Shown: positions 16,482-25,019, numbered from the stretch's first letter. The stretch is DNA of 33,205 nucleotides from JAAYZK01 sp964535025 (GCA_964535025.1 CAZHRW010000024.1:1-33205), one strand, 5' to 3'. Numbers and translations: made by a program. Notes: a model not told the origin generated them from the letters alone.

Positions 16482-18079
16482 CACTGCTGCCCTCCCCGCC
16501 CCTGGGCGTACTGCTTGATCTTCCGGGCCGCCAGCAGGCAGGGCCGGCGGAGAATGAAGACGCTCAACTGCTCCGACGTAAGGCTCTCGGTCAACGCGGC
16601 GACGAAAGCGTCGCGCTGCTTGACCGGGTCGAAGATCACCACGTTGTCGATCCCGATCGCCCGGGCGAGGTCCTCGGGGTTCACCTGGCCGGCGGGTTCG
16701 TGGTTGAGCGCCCGCCCGGTGCCGGGGTGCTCCTGCAGGCCGGTCATGGCTGTGGTGCTGTTGTCGAGGATCAGCACGACGTGGCCCGTCTTCGGCCGGT
16801 TGTAGGCCATGTCGACCAGGCCGGTGATGCCGCTGTGCATGAAGGTGCTGTCGCCGATGACGCTGACGACCTTGCGGGCCTGCTCATCGTCCAGCACGTG
16901 CCGCAACCCCAACCCCACGCCGATGGACGCGCCCATGCACACGCAACTGTCCATCGCCTCAAAGGGCGGCAGCACGCCCAGCGTGTAGCAGCCGATGTCA
17001 CCGGCGACGATGCAGCCGAGGTCGCGGAGCGCCTCGAACGTCACGCGGTGCGGGCAGCCCACACACAACTGCGGCGGCTTGCCCCGCGGCGGGGCCGGCT
17101 CGGGCGTCTCGTCGCGGGCGAGAATGCGACGGACCCGCTCGACGTTCAATTCGCCGAAGCGATACATCTCCGCCTTGCCCTCGACGTCGATCCCCGCGGC
17201 CCGGAGGCTGTCGAGGAGATAGGGGTCGCCTTCCTCGATCACCACGCATCGCTCGACGCTGGCGACGAACTTCCGAATGCGCTCGATGGGCAGCGGATAG
17301 GTCAACCCCAGCTTCAGCGCCCGCGCCTGCGGCGCCGCCTCGCGGGCGTGCACGAAGCTGATGGCCGAGGTGACGATGCCCAGCGAGGCGTCGCCGTCGC
17401 ATTCCTCGTGCAGGTCGGACGTCTCGTTCCACGCGGCCAGGTCGGCGAGTTTCTCGCGCAGGCGTCGGTGGGCGAGACGGGCGTAAGCGGGCACCATGAC
17501 TCGGCCCTTGATATCGCGCTCGAAGTGCGGCTCGGCGGGCGGATGCGAGGGGGCCGTCGGCTCCACCACCGTCTTGGAGTGGCAGATCCGCGTCGTCAGG
17601 CGAACGAACACGGGGGTGTGCCACCGCTCGGACAGCTCGAAGGCCCGGCGGGTGAACGCGTAGGCCTCCTGGGAATCGGACGGCTCGAACATCGGGATGC
17701 CCGCCGCGACGGCATATCGCCGGCTGTCCTGCTCGTTCTGGCTGGACGCCATGCCCGGGTCGTCGGCACAGACCACCACCAACGCGCCGCTCACGCCCGT
17801 GTACGCCGCCGTGAACAGCGGATCGGCCGCGACGTTCACGCCGACGTGCTTCATCGTCGCCAGCGCCCGCGCGCCGCCGAACGCGGCCCCGAGGGCCACC
17901 TCCACGGCGACCTTCTCATTGGGCGACCATTGGGCGCGCCCGCCGATCGCGCTGAAGGTCTCCAGGATCTCCGTCGAGGGGGTCCCGGGATACCCGGCCC
18001 CCAGCGCCACGCCGCTGTCCAAGGCCGCCCGGGCAACGGCCTCGTTGCCGCTCAGCAGCGTTCGCGTTGACGTTGTCAT
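16481..18079 (-). CDS. iorA: Indolepyruvate ferredoxin oxidoreductase alpha subunit, lacking the C-terminal ferredoxin domain (IorA)
   Basis: 532 residues from the ATG at 18079 (AGGTGA 9 nt upstream; an in-frame GTG at 18091 is the alternative). It has the pyrimidine domain (LLSGNEAVARAALDSG, GYPGTPSTEIL, NEKVAVEVALGAAFGG), the transketolase-C-like domain (about 165-320), and the TPP domain with LCVGCPHR, GDIGCYTLG, GDSTFMHSG and the closing NSTTAMTG. The protein ends shortly after RRPCLLAARK, where typical IorA proteins continue into a domain with two CxxCxxC-type 4Fe-4S motifs. That domain is absent. The CxxC of the CVGCPHR motif plus the Cys of GDIGC could still hold one cluster. It would work with IorB on aryl-2-oxoacids. 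Confidence 0.93.
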   Translation of the reverse strand: MTTSTRTLLSGNEAVARAALDSGVALGAGYPGTPSTEILETFSAIGGRAQWSPNEKVAVEVALGAAFGGARALATMKHVGVNVAADPLFTAAYTGVSGALVVVCADDPGMASSQNEQDSRRYAVAAGIPMFEPSDSQEAYAFTRRAFELSERWHTPVFVRLTTRICHSKTVVEPTAPSHPPAEPHFERDIKGRVMVPAYARLAHRRLREKLADLAAWNETSDLHEECDGDASLGIVTSAISFVHAREAAPQARALKLGLTYPLPIERIRKFVASVERCVVIEEGDPYLLDSLRAAGIDVEGKAEMYRFGELNVERVRRILARDETPEPAPPRGKPPQLCVGCPHRVTFEALRDLGCIVAGDIGCYTLGVLPPFEAMDSCVCMGASIGVGLGLRHVLDDEQARKVVSVIGDSTFMHSGITGLVDMAYNRPKTGHVVLILDNSTTAMTGLQEHPGTGRALNHEPAGQVNPEDLARAIGIDNVVIFDPVKQRDAFVAALTESLTSEQLSVFILRRPCLLAARKIKQYAQGRGGQQ

Positions 18080-18091
18080 CACTACGTTCAC

Positions 18092-18331
18092 CTAAACAGG
18101 CCGACACCGCGCCGCCGCCCGTCCCGGCGACGGGCGCACCGCATACAGAGCCCTCCTCATACCAGAAAACCCCCTGGGGATCAACGGCCATCCGGTAAAC
18201 ACTGTCGACCGCTTGCGTATCGAGCGCGGGCCCGCGCCCGGCGAGGATTCCCCGCAAGGGGAACGAGGGTCAGGACTTCCGTAACGTCACTGCGTGGGCG
18301 GCGACCGCGGCCGCCCGCCGCGCCGACCCGT
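18092..18331. other. 240-nt intergenic region upstream of iorA with two hairpins
   Basis: No coding sequence is evident. It contains TTCCCC-GCAA-GGGGAA (18248-18263; 6-bp stem capped by a GNRA-type tetraloop) and GGGCGGC...GCCGCCC (18296-18302 with 18310-18316; perfect 7-bp stem, 7-nt loop). The second lies about 15 nt past the stop of the dehydrogenase gene on the minus strand and is a candidate terminator, though no T-run follows. The region nearest iorA should hold its promoter; I see no convincing -35/-10 pair. Confidence 0.45.
18296..18316 (-). terminator. Hairpin after the 2-hydroxyacid dehydrogenase gene
   Basis: Perfect 7-bp GC stem (GGGCGGC / GCCGCCC) with a 7-nt loop, 15 nt downstream of the dehydrogenase stop. 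It has no U-tract, so efficiency as an intrinsic terminator is uncertain. It would separate the dehydrogenase transcript from iorA. Confidence 0.35.
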
Positions 18332-19336
18332 CTACGGCGCGACCATCGAGGGGGTCACCTCGTAGGTCAGGGGGGCGCCTTGCTCGAAGGCGGTGACCGA
18401 GGCGAGGGTGGTCTCGGCGATCTGGTCCATGGCCTCTTCGGTGAAGAACGACTGGTGGCTGGTGATGATCACGTTGGGGAACGTCAGCAGGCGGGCGAAC
18501 ACGTCGTCCTGGATCATCTCATCGGACAGGTCCGCATAGAACAGCCCGGCCTCCTCCTCGTAGACGTCCAGGCCGAGATAGCCGATCCTCCCGCTCTTGA
18601 GCGCCGCGGTGACCGCCCGGGTGTCGACCAGGGCGCCGCGGCTGGTGTTGATGAGCATCGTGTTGGGCTTCATCCGCCGGATCGCGTCGCTGTCGATGAG
18701 ATAGTGGGTCTCGGGTGTCAGCGGGCAGTGCAGGGTAATAATGTCCGATTCGCTGAACACCTCCTCGAGCGACGTGTAGTCGCCGACGGCCTCCAGGGCG
18801 TCGTCGGGCCTGGGGTCGTACATCAACACGTGGCAGCCGAACCCGTGGAGGATCCGGGCCACGATCGCGCCGATCCGCCCGGTCCCGACGACGCCGACGG
18901 TCTTGCCGGCCATGTCGAAGCCCATCAGCCCGCTCAGCGAGAAGTTGCCCTCGCGCACCCGCTGGTAGGCGCGGTGGATCTTGCGGTTCAGCACCAGCAT
19001 CAGTCCGACGGTGTGCTCGGCGACCGCGTGGGGCGAGTAGCCCGGCACGCGGACCACCGGCAGGCCCAGGTCGGCCGCGGCGAGGATGTCGACGTTGTTG
19101 TACCCCGCGCAGCGCAGGGCCAGCAGTTCCGTCCCGCCGGCGCGGAGCAGGGTCAGCACCTGGCGGTCGGCGACGTCGTTGACGAAGATGCACACGGCGC
19201 GGAACCCGGTCGCCACGGGAGCCGTCTCGGCGCTGAGACGCGACTCGAAGTACGTCAACTGGTGGTGGCGCCAGAGATTGGCCTTCTCGAAAAACGCGTG
19301 AAGGTAGGACCGGGCACTGAACAGGGCAATATTCAT
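18332..19336 (-). CDS. D-2-hydroxyacid dehydrogenase, D-lactate dehydrogenase type
   Basis: 334 residues. NAD-binding motif GVVGTGRIGAIVARIL lies mid-protein. The catalytic triad is visible: Arg in LRCAGYNNVD (substrate Arg region), Glu in the LDVYEEEAGLFY segment and His in ITSHQSFFTEEA, with NTSRGALVDT between. The segment LDVYEEEAGLFYAD is characteristic of the LdhA branch. It reduces pyruvate to D-lactate or an aryl-pyruvate to the D-aryllactate with NADH in the cytoplasm. The ATG at 19336 has an ideal AGGAGA site. It lies upstream of iorA on the same strand, so the pair could supply reductive and oxidative branches of 2-oxoacid fermentation. Confidence 0.93.
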   Translation of the reverse strand: MNIALFSARSYLHAFFEKANLWRHHQLTYFESRLSAETAPVATGFRAVCIFVNDVADRQVLTLLRAGGTELLALRCAGYNNVDILAAADLGLPVVRVPGYSPHAVAEHTVGLMLVLNRKIHRAYQRVREGNFSLSGLMGFDMAGKTVGVVGTGRIGAIVARILHGFGCHVLMYDPRPDDALEAVGDYTSLEEVFSESDIITLHCPLTPETHYLIDSDAIRRMKPNTMLINTSRGALVDTRAVTAALKSGRIGYLGLDVYEEEAGLFYADLSDEMIQDDVFARLLTFPNVIITSHQSFFTEEAMDQIAETTLASVTAFEQGAPLTYEVTPSMVAP

Positions 19337-19452
19337 CGTGGTCTCCTGCACAAACGCCACCTGAATTCTATACGGTCATTATTCGGTCCCGCCTTCCGTC
19401 CGACCCCGCCGCAGCGCATACTGTGGCCCTTCCCACTCAAGGAGACGTCACC

Positions 19453-20097
19453 GTGGAATGGATCGTACGACGCACGAACGACTTCGACCTCACCGGCGAC
19501 GGCACCGCCGCCGCGTGGGCCGCGACCGAATGGCAGGCCCTCCAGCCGACCCGTCCCGACCCGACGGCCTACGCGACGCGGGCGAAGATGCTCTATTCGC
19601 CGAAGGGGCTCTATGTGCTGGTCGACTGCGAAGACCGCACGCTCACCTGCACCGACCTGCGGGACCACGACGATCTGTGGACCGAGGACGTGGTGGAGGT
19701 GTTTCTCCAACCGGACGCAGCGCTGCCGCTCTATCTCGAGTACGAGCTGTCGCCGCTGGGCAGGGAATTGCCGTTGCTGGTGTCCAACACAAACGGGACG
19801 TTCTACGGCTGGTCGCCCTGGCACTACGAAGGCGACCGCCTCGTGCGCAAAGCCACCGCGGTCCGGGCCGGCGACAAGGCCCCCGGCGCCCGCGTCGAGG
19901 GCTGGACCGCCGAGATGTTCATCCCCTGGACGCTCTTGCGTGGTCTGCCCAACATCCCGGCGGCGCCCTCGATGCGCTGGCGGGGCAACGTCTACCGCAT
20001 CGACCACGACGGCGCATCCGCCACCCAGTGGGCCTGGGCTCCGGGGATCCGGGCGTTCCACGATTACGCCAGGTTCGGCGAGATCCTGTTCGAGTGA
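19453..20097 (+). CDS. CBM9-like (DOMON-type) carbohydrate-binding family protein
   Basis: 214 residues from a GTG start, chosen because AAGGAGA (19439-19445) lies 7 nt upstream; the reading frame is open further upstream without a ribosome site. The sequence has the pattern of stand-alone CBM9-like domains: AYATRAKMLYSPKGLYVLVDCED, HDDLWTEDVVEVFLQPD, YEYELSPLGRELPLLV, then FIPWTLLRG and WRGNVYRIDHD. Related proteins are annotated as carbohydrate-binding family 9-like. There is no signal peptide and no catalytic domain, which is odd for a glycan binder; it may be cytoplasmic. Its stop abuts the MFS stop with no gap (TGATCA). Confidence 0.78.
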   Translation: MEWIVRRTNDFDLTGDGTAAAWAATEWQALQPTRPDPTAYATRAKMLYSPKGLYVLVDCEDRTLTCTDLRDHDDLWTEDVVEVFLQPDAALPLYLEYELSPLGRELPLLVSNTNGTFYGWSPWHYEGDRLVRKATAVRAGDKAPGARVEGWTAEMFIPWTLLRGLPNIPAAPSMRWRGNVYRIDHDGASATQWAWAPGIRAFHDYARFGEILFE

Positions 20098-21456
20098 TCA
20101 CCCCCGCCAGTTCATCCGGAAGGCGGCGGCGGTGGAGACCGCCCCGGCAGCGGCGGTCAGAACGTAGAAACCCTCCAGGGAGAAGATTCCGCGAACGGCC
20201 GCGCCCGCGGCGACCACGGGCAGCAGCGCCAGCGGACAGGTGATCGTGTTGAGGAACGAGATATAGGCGGTTCGCCGATGGGTCGGCGCGTTGAGCAGCA
20301 GGAAGCGCTGCCCGCCGATCATGTCGCCGTGCAGGCCCGCCCGGAAGGCCGCCAGCGACAGGATGAACACCGTCAGCGGCAGGTCCAGTGTCCAGCCGCC
20401 CGGCAGGCGGAAGGCGAAGGCCTTGGGCAGCGCCGGCGCCGCCAGCGCCAGCACCGGTGCGATGAACTGGCACAGCCCGGCGCCCATCAGCGTTACCCGC
20501 GAGCCGAATTGGTCGGCGATCCGCCCCCAGACCAGCGCCGACAGCAGCAGGCTCAACGTGCCGGCCGCGACGAACATCCCACCGAGAATGGCCAGCGTGG
20601 ATTCAGCCCGCCCGTCGGCCAGCCGTTCGGTACCGTAGGGGATCAGCAGGGCCATGCCCGTGAAGGTGAAACGGAAGGCCGTCCGCATCACCAGATAACA
20701 GCGGTAGTTCCCGTCCTCCCGCAGCCAGCGCATACCCCGCCTGAGCGTTTCGACGGGCGTGGTGCGGCGCGAGGCGACCGGCCCGGGCTCCTCGCGACAG
20801 CGCATCCACAGCCAGGTGCTGGTGAGCATGCACGCCGCGCCCATGGCCGTCAGCACCACGTAATTGAACGGCAGCGGCACGGACTGCAGGATCGGCTGGG
20901 TGACCACCAGGCCCGCGACAACGGCGATACCCCCGCCCACGAAGGTCCGCAGGCCCATGAAGCTGCCGAGCCGGTGGGGGCGAATGAGACGGCCGGTCAT
21001 GTCCTGGAACAGCACGAACCGCGTCCCGTTGAAGATGCACAGGACAAAGAAGACCACGAAAAACAGCGTCAGGCCCGCCGCCGTGACACCGCGGCTCAAC
21101 AGGACCATCACGCCGATCAGCATCCCCAGCGCGGCGGTCGACCCGGCCGTCGCGCCGATGAAATAAGGCCGCCGAAGCGGACGGTGCTCCACCACGCTGC
21201 TGATCAGCAGCGGCGGGGCCAGCGACCCGATCTTGTTGAGCACCGGCACCAGAGCGAACACGACCGGGTTGCGGGTCAGTTCGTAGATCAGCCCGGCGAT
21301 GATCAGCTCCGGGTGCAGCAGGCTCTGCGAGACCCCCGCGATGGCGCCGCTGGCGATGCCCAGGCGGTAGTTCCGCGACGAATGCACACCGTTGGCGCCC
21401 AGCGGATCGGCCGCGGCGTCCAGGGCGATACGGCGGTCGGCGAGTTCACTGCTCAT
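20098..21456 (-). CDS. Major facilitator superfamily transporter
   Basis: 452 residues from the ATG at 21456 (MSSELADRR). Around 12 hydrophobic segments alternate with short charged loops, e.g. TAAGLTLFFVVFFVLCIFNG, FNYVVLTAMGAACMLTSTW and LAILGGMFVAAGTLSLLLSA. Charged loop motifs such as GRLIRPHRLGSFMG and WGRIADQFGSRVTLMG match the MFS A-like loop. The fold supports inner-membrane transport; the substrate is unknown, but sugar or oligosaccharide is possible in this neighbourhood. The ribosome site is weak. A longer in-frame start at 21570 would add a Cys/Pro-rich N-terminus unlike MFS proteins. It faces the CBM9-like gene convergently. Confidence 0.85.
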   Translation of the reverse strand: MSSELADRRIALDAAADPLGANGVHSSRNYRLGIASGAIAGVSQSLLHPELIIAGLIYELTRNPVVFALVPVLNKIGSLAPPLLISSVVEHRPLRRPYFIGATAGSTAALGMLIGVMVLLSRGVTAAGLTLFFVVFFVLCIFNGTRFVLFQDMTGRLIRPHRLGSFMGLRTFVGGGIAVVAGLVVTQPILQSVPLPFNYVVLTAMGAACMLTSTWLWMRCREEPGPVASRRTTPVETLRRGMRWLREDGNYRCYLVMRTAFRFTFTGMALLIPYGTERLADGRAESTLAILGGMFVAAGTLSLLLSALVWGRIADQFGSRVTLMGAGLCQFIAPVLALAAPALPKAFAFRLPGGWTLDLPLTVFILSLAAFRAGLHGDMIGGQRFLLLNAPTHRRTAYISFLNTITCPLALLPVVAAGAAVRGIFSLEGFYVLTAAAGAVSTAAAFRMNWRG

Positions 21457-21571
21457 GAGGGGGTACCCTAGCCAAGGGGTGAGCGATCGGCAAGGTAATG
21501 CCGTTAAAGCTATTGACGGCGGTGATGGACACGGGGCCGTGTTGGCACGGCGCGTACGCATGCCTGTCATT

Positions 21572-24211
21572 CTAGGCCGTCGGTGTCGTCAGGGCGGCGT
21601 AGAGTTCCTCCCGCGTGGTCGCCTCGAGTGCCCGCGTTCGTCCTGGGCCGCTCAGAACGCCCATGATGGATGCGACGAATTGGAGGTAGGGCTCGTCGCC
21701 GTCCTCGGGGGTCAGCACGAGCACGAACAGGCGGGTCGGCTGCCCGTCGGAGGCGCCGAAGTCGACACCCTCGCGCCGGACACCGACGGCGCAGACGAGA
21801 TGGTCGACCGCGCCGGTCCGCCCGTGGGGGATCGCGATGCCCTGGTCCATGCCCGTCGACAGTTGCGCCTCGCGCTGCATGACCGCGCGGTAGGCGGTGT
21901 CCGGGTCGGCGACCCGCCCCGCCGCCGCCAGCAGATCGACCAACTCGGCGATAGCGCCTTCCTTCGTGTCGGCGCGGAGGTGGGGCCGGACCGTCTCGGG
22001 GCGGATGTAGTCGGCCACGGCCAGCTTCGCCGGCGCCGCCCGCGCCGCCGCCGGGGGCGGCGCGGCGAAGACCTCCAGGATCTGCCCGGCCGTCGCCGCC
22101 GCGAGGATCCGACGCCGGCCCTGCTCGTTGAGGATCCGCGAGACGGTCGACATGAACTGCAGGTGCGGGGCCGGACGACGCTTGGGCGAGAGGGTCAGGA
22201 GGAAGATCTTCGACGGCTCGTCGTCCATGGCGTCGAAGTCGACGCCCTCGTGCTTGAGCCCCACGCAGCAGACCAGCCGATCGACCGCGTCGGTCTTGCC
22301 GTGCGGAATCGCCACGCCGTACTGCAGCCCGGTCGACATGCTCCGCTCGCGGTCCCACACCGCCTCGGCCGCGGCGGCGCGGTCGCGCAGCAGGCCGGCG
22401 CGGTCGAGCACGTCGAGCAATTCGTCGATCACGCCCTCCTTGGTCGTGGCGGTCAGTTCCGGGACGATCAGGCGTTCGTTGAGGAAGTCGCTCATCCGCA
22501 GTCCGGGCGGCCCGCCGGTGGCGAGCTGCTGGAGCCCCGTGCGGATGGTTTTGGCGTCGAGCGGCTTGCGGAGGGCCTCGGCGGAGCGCTCCAGGGCCGC
22601 CAGGCCCTCGTACATCGCCGCCTGGACGACGGGGGCGTCGTTTTGCCGGCAACTGAACCGCAGCGTCGCGCCCTGGTGGGCCAGGTCGATCACCGAGCCG
22701 TCCTTGCGAAACTGGAACAGCCCGTGTTCGCGACTGATCTGGTGGACGAAGAAGCCTTCGTCCTCGAACACCGGCGCGAGCTTGCTGACGAAGAACTCGG
22801 CCATCTCGAGTGTGGGAAACTCGAACCTGATCTCCCGTTCGGGCGCGGCGACCTCGACGGGCCCGCGGGTGCCCCGGGCGCTGGAGCGCAGCAGCCCCAC
22901 CAAAGCCGGCGGGGCGACGACGGTGTTGACCACCACCATCAGGATCACCCCGGCGAAGATCGCCGGGGTGATGATCTCGGCCCCCAGGCCGACCCCGGCG
23001 ATGATCAGCGCCACCTCGCACCGCGGCGCCATGCCCAGCCCGATGCGGGCCGCCCCGCGGAGGTTGAACCGCACCAGCAGCGCCGGCAGGCCGCACCCGA
23101 CGACCTTCGAGGCCAGCGCGCCGAAGGCGTACGCCGCGCCGAACCCCAGCACCGCCGGATTGGCCAGGACCGTCAGGTCGATCCGCATCCCCGCCGTGCA
23201 GAAAAACAGCGGCACCAGCAGCGTGTCGATCGGCGAGAGCTTCTCGGCGATCACATGGCGGATGTCGGAGGTCGACAGCGACAGGCCCATCACGTAGGCC
23301 CCGATGATCATCGCCAACCCGGCCTCCTCGAACACGCCCGCCAGGATCAGCGCCAGGCCCAGGGCCATCACGGCAATCGAGTTGCGCTCGCCGAACCACT
23401 TCAGCAGCAGGCTGATCCGACGCGACGCCGCCAGGCCCAGGATCGTCGCGCCCAGCCAGACGCCGACGGCGCGGCCGCCGACGATGCCGATGTGCGCCCA
23501 GTCGACCCCGCCGGCCTTCGACGCCGTCACCAGGCTCATCACCATCGCCAGCAGGATGATGCCCAGCACGTCGTCGATGACCGCCGCGGAGATGATCGTG
23601 ACGCCCTCGGGCGAGTCGAGCTTGCGTTTGGTCGAGAGGATCCGTGCCGTGATTCCGACGCTGGTGGCGGTGGTGACGGCCCCCAAAAACAGGCACGGCG
23701 GGGCGAAGAGGCTCACCGGCTCGCCCACGACGGCCGTGGCGAACAGCTTGACCGCCGCGGCCCCGACGAAGAACGACGCGATCATCCCCCCCACCCCGAC
23801 GATGCCGCCGACGACGGCGTAACGCATCAGGAGCTTCAGGTCGGTCTCCAACCCCGCCTCAAACAGCAGCACGATCGCCGCGATCGCCGCCAGCCCCTGC
23901 AGCTCCGGCGACAACGCCGCCCCCTCCACCGCCGCGAACAGCCCGTCGGGAAAACCGTAGAAGCCCAACTGGCCCAGCGCGTACGGGCCGATGACGATGC
24001 CGGCGGTCAACTCGCCCAGGGCCCCCGGCAGGGAAAGCTTCTCGAACAGCCGATTGCCCAACTTGGCCACGAAGAGGATCACGCCCACCTGGAGCACCAG
24101 GGTCATCATCCGGTGCGTCATGGCTTCGCCGCCGCCGGTCGACGCGACCGCCGCCGCCGGCAGCACGGCGATCGTCGCGGCGACGACAAGAGCCCCGCAC
24201 GTGCGCCTCAT
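21572..24211 (-). CDS. CPA2 cation/proton antiporter fused to two PTS EIIA (PtsN/fructose-type) domains
   Basis: 879 residues. An N-terminal signal-like hydrophobic segment (1-23) is followed by 11-13 membrane segments (about 32-430) of the KefB/GerN-type Na+/H+ exchanger family; LPGALGELTAGIVIGP and SAAVIDDVLGIILLA (ion-site Asp pair) are diagnostic. Residues about 440-540 are a soluble linker. Two EIIA domains follow with phosphorylatable His637 (GVAIPHGKT) and His796 (GIAIPHGRT). EIIA domains accept phosphate from HPr and here probably tune antiport to the energy or nitrogen state. Start ATG at 24211. The gene is 28 nt after the HTH-EIIA gene, implying co-transcription. A standard antiporter has no or one EIIA; two is unusual. 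Confidence 0.94.
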   Translation of the reverse strand: MRRTCGALVVAATIAVLPAAAVASTGGGEAMTHRMMTLVLQVGVILFVAKLGNRLFEKLSLPGALGELTAGIVIGPYALGQLGFYGFPDGLFAAVEGAALSPELQGLAAIAAIVLLFEAGLETDLKLLMRYAVVGGIVGVGGMIASFFVGAAAVKLFATAVVGEPVSLFAPPCLFLGAVTTATSVGITARILSTKRKLDSPEGVTIISAAVIDDVLGIILLAMVMSLVTASKAGGVDWAHIGIVGGRAVGVWLGATILGLAASRRISLLLKWFGERNSIAVMALGLALILAGVFEEAGLAMIIGAYVMGLSLSTSDIRHVIAEKLSPIDTLLVPLFFCTAGMRIDLTVLANPAVLGFGAAYAFGALASKVVGCGLPALLVRFNLRGAARIGLGMAPRCEVALIIAGVGLGAEIITPAIFAGVILMVVVNTVVAPPALVGLLRSSARGTRGPVEVAAPEREIRFEFPTLEMAEFFVSKLAPVFEDEGFFVHQISREHGLFQFRKDGSVIDLAHQGATLRFSCRQNDAPVVQAAMYEGLAALERSAEALRKPLDAKTIRTGLQQLATGGPPGLRMSDFLNERLIVPELTATTKEGVIDELLDVLDRAGLLRDRAAAAEAVWDRERSMSTGLQYGVAIPHGKTDAVDRLVCCVGLKHEGVDFDAMDDEPSKIFLLTLSPKRRPAPHLQFMSTVSRILNEQGRRRILAAATAGQILEVFAAPPPAAARAAPAKLAVADYIRPETVRPHLRADTKEGAIAELVDLLAAAGRVADPDTAYRAVMQREAQLSTGMDQGIAIPHGRTGAVDHLVCAVGVRREGVDFGASDGQPTRLFVLVLTPEDGDEPYLQFVASIMGVLSGPGRTRALEATTREELYAALTTPTA

Positions 24212-24239
24212 CGGCCGACCTCGCTATCGTGGGAACACA

Positions 24240-24950
24240 TTAAGATCCCTCCACTTCGCTTTGGCCCGAGCGTTCATCATGACGGCGGATCGCCGCCATG
24301 ACCGCCTCGGGTGTCGTCGCGGCGCCCAGGTCTTCGACAAACCGGTCGCTCTGGGCCAGCCAGGCCGCCGCCGCCATCAACCGCAGGTGGATGACGTCCC
24401 GCGTCGAACAGATCAGCATCAGCACGTGCACGAGCCGATCGTCCATCGCCCCGAACGGCGTGCCCTCGCGGCAGAGGCCCACCACCAGCGCCGGCTCGGG
24501 GAACATCCCCTCCAGCGGGCGCCGCGGGTGCGGCAGGGCCACGCCGTGACCGACGGCGGTGGTCATCATCCGCTCCCGCTCCAGCAGGCTCGCCAGCAGA
24601 CGCGCCCCGTCGGCGGCGAAGCCGCTCGCGGCCGCCGGGGCGATCAGGTCCCGCAGGACCTGTTCCTTCGGCCCCGGGCGGATCGACAGCGTGATCAGCG
24701 ACGGGCGCACCAGCTCCGACGCCCGCAGCACCGCCCGACGCGACGGCGCCGCGCCCGCCGCCTCGACCTGCATCCGCCCGGCCACCCAGTCGCGAACCAC
24801 CGGCCGCAGGAACCGCCACTGGCTGGCGATCTTCGCCGCCGGAATCCGACCCGACTGGGCCATCCGGAGGATCGTCTTGTCCGCCAGTTGCAGGTACGCC
24901 GCCACCTCGGCGACCGTCATGATCTCGCTGTCAACATGATTGTCAGGCAT
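24240..24950 (-). CDS. Excisionase-type helix-turn-helix protein with C-terminal PTS EIIA domain
   Basis: 236 residues. Residues 11-60 form an excisionase/MerR-like HTH (MTVAEVAAYLQLADKTILR, then GRIPAAKIASQWRF), the type in the helix-turn-helix 17 group. Residues about 78-230 are an EIIA domain of the fructose/PtsN kind with active His141 in GVALPHPRRP and the conserved LICSTRDVIHLRL segment. Phosphorylation of His141 probably modulates the DNA-binding half. It is the first gene of the antiporter unit, with a good promoter just upstream. It likely regulates its own operon in response to the PTS phosphorelay. The ATG at 24950 has AGAGG 10 nt upstream; an in-frame ATG begins the HTH at residue 11. 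Confidence 0.9.
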   Translation of the reverse strand: MPDNHVDSEIMTVAEVAAYLQLADKTILRMAQSGRIPAAKIASQWRFLRPVVRDWVAGRMQVEAAGAAPSRRAVLRASELVRPSLITLSIRPGPKEQVLRDLIAPAAASGFAADGARLLASLLERERMMTTAVGHGVALPHPRRPLEGMFPEPALVVGLCREGTPFGAMDDRLVHVLMLICSTRDVIHLRLMAAAAWLAQSDRFVEDLGAATTPEAVMAAIRRHDERSGQSEVEGS

Positions 24951-24982
24951 GTCAGACGGACCTCTTGGTCATGCATTGTCCT

Positions 24983-24998
24983 CTATAATTCCTTATAG
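24983..24998. promoter_or_regulatory. Inverted repeat overlapping the -10 box
   Basis: CTATAA (24983-24988) and TTATAG (24993-24998) are perfect inverted arms separated by TTCC, covering the -10 and transcription start of the promoter above. This is a plausible operator for the adjacent HTH-EIIA protein. Part of its symmetry comes from the TATAAG -10 box itself, so the operator reading is tentative. Confidence 0.45.
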
Positions 24999-25019
24999 TC
25001 CCTTATCGGCTCTTGTCAA
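24992..25019 (-). promoter_or_regulatory. Sigma70-type promoter for the HTH-EIIA/antiporter operon
   Basis: On the minus strand TTGACA (25014-25019) and TATAAG (24992-24997) are separated by 16 bp, a near-consensus sigma70 promoter about 35 nt upstream of the ATG at 24950. It is the best promoter in the window. Confidence 0.72.

Noticed and set aside
21457..21571. Weak hairpin (ACACG/CGTGT, 21529-21542) between the antiporter and MFS genes
   Set aside because: The 5-bp stem with no T-run is too weak to call a terminator.
21392..24301. A 969-codon plus-strand frame opposite the antiporter, rich in R, Q, D and H
   Set aside because: It is the complement of a protein with clear membrane segments and EIIA motifs; no ribosome site or domain supports it.
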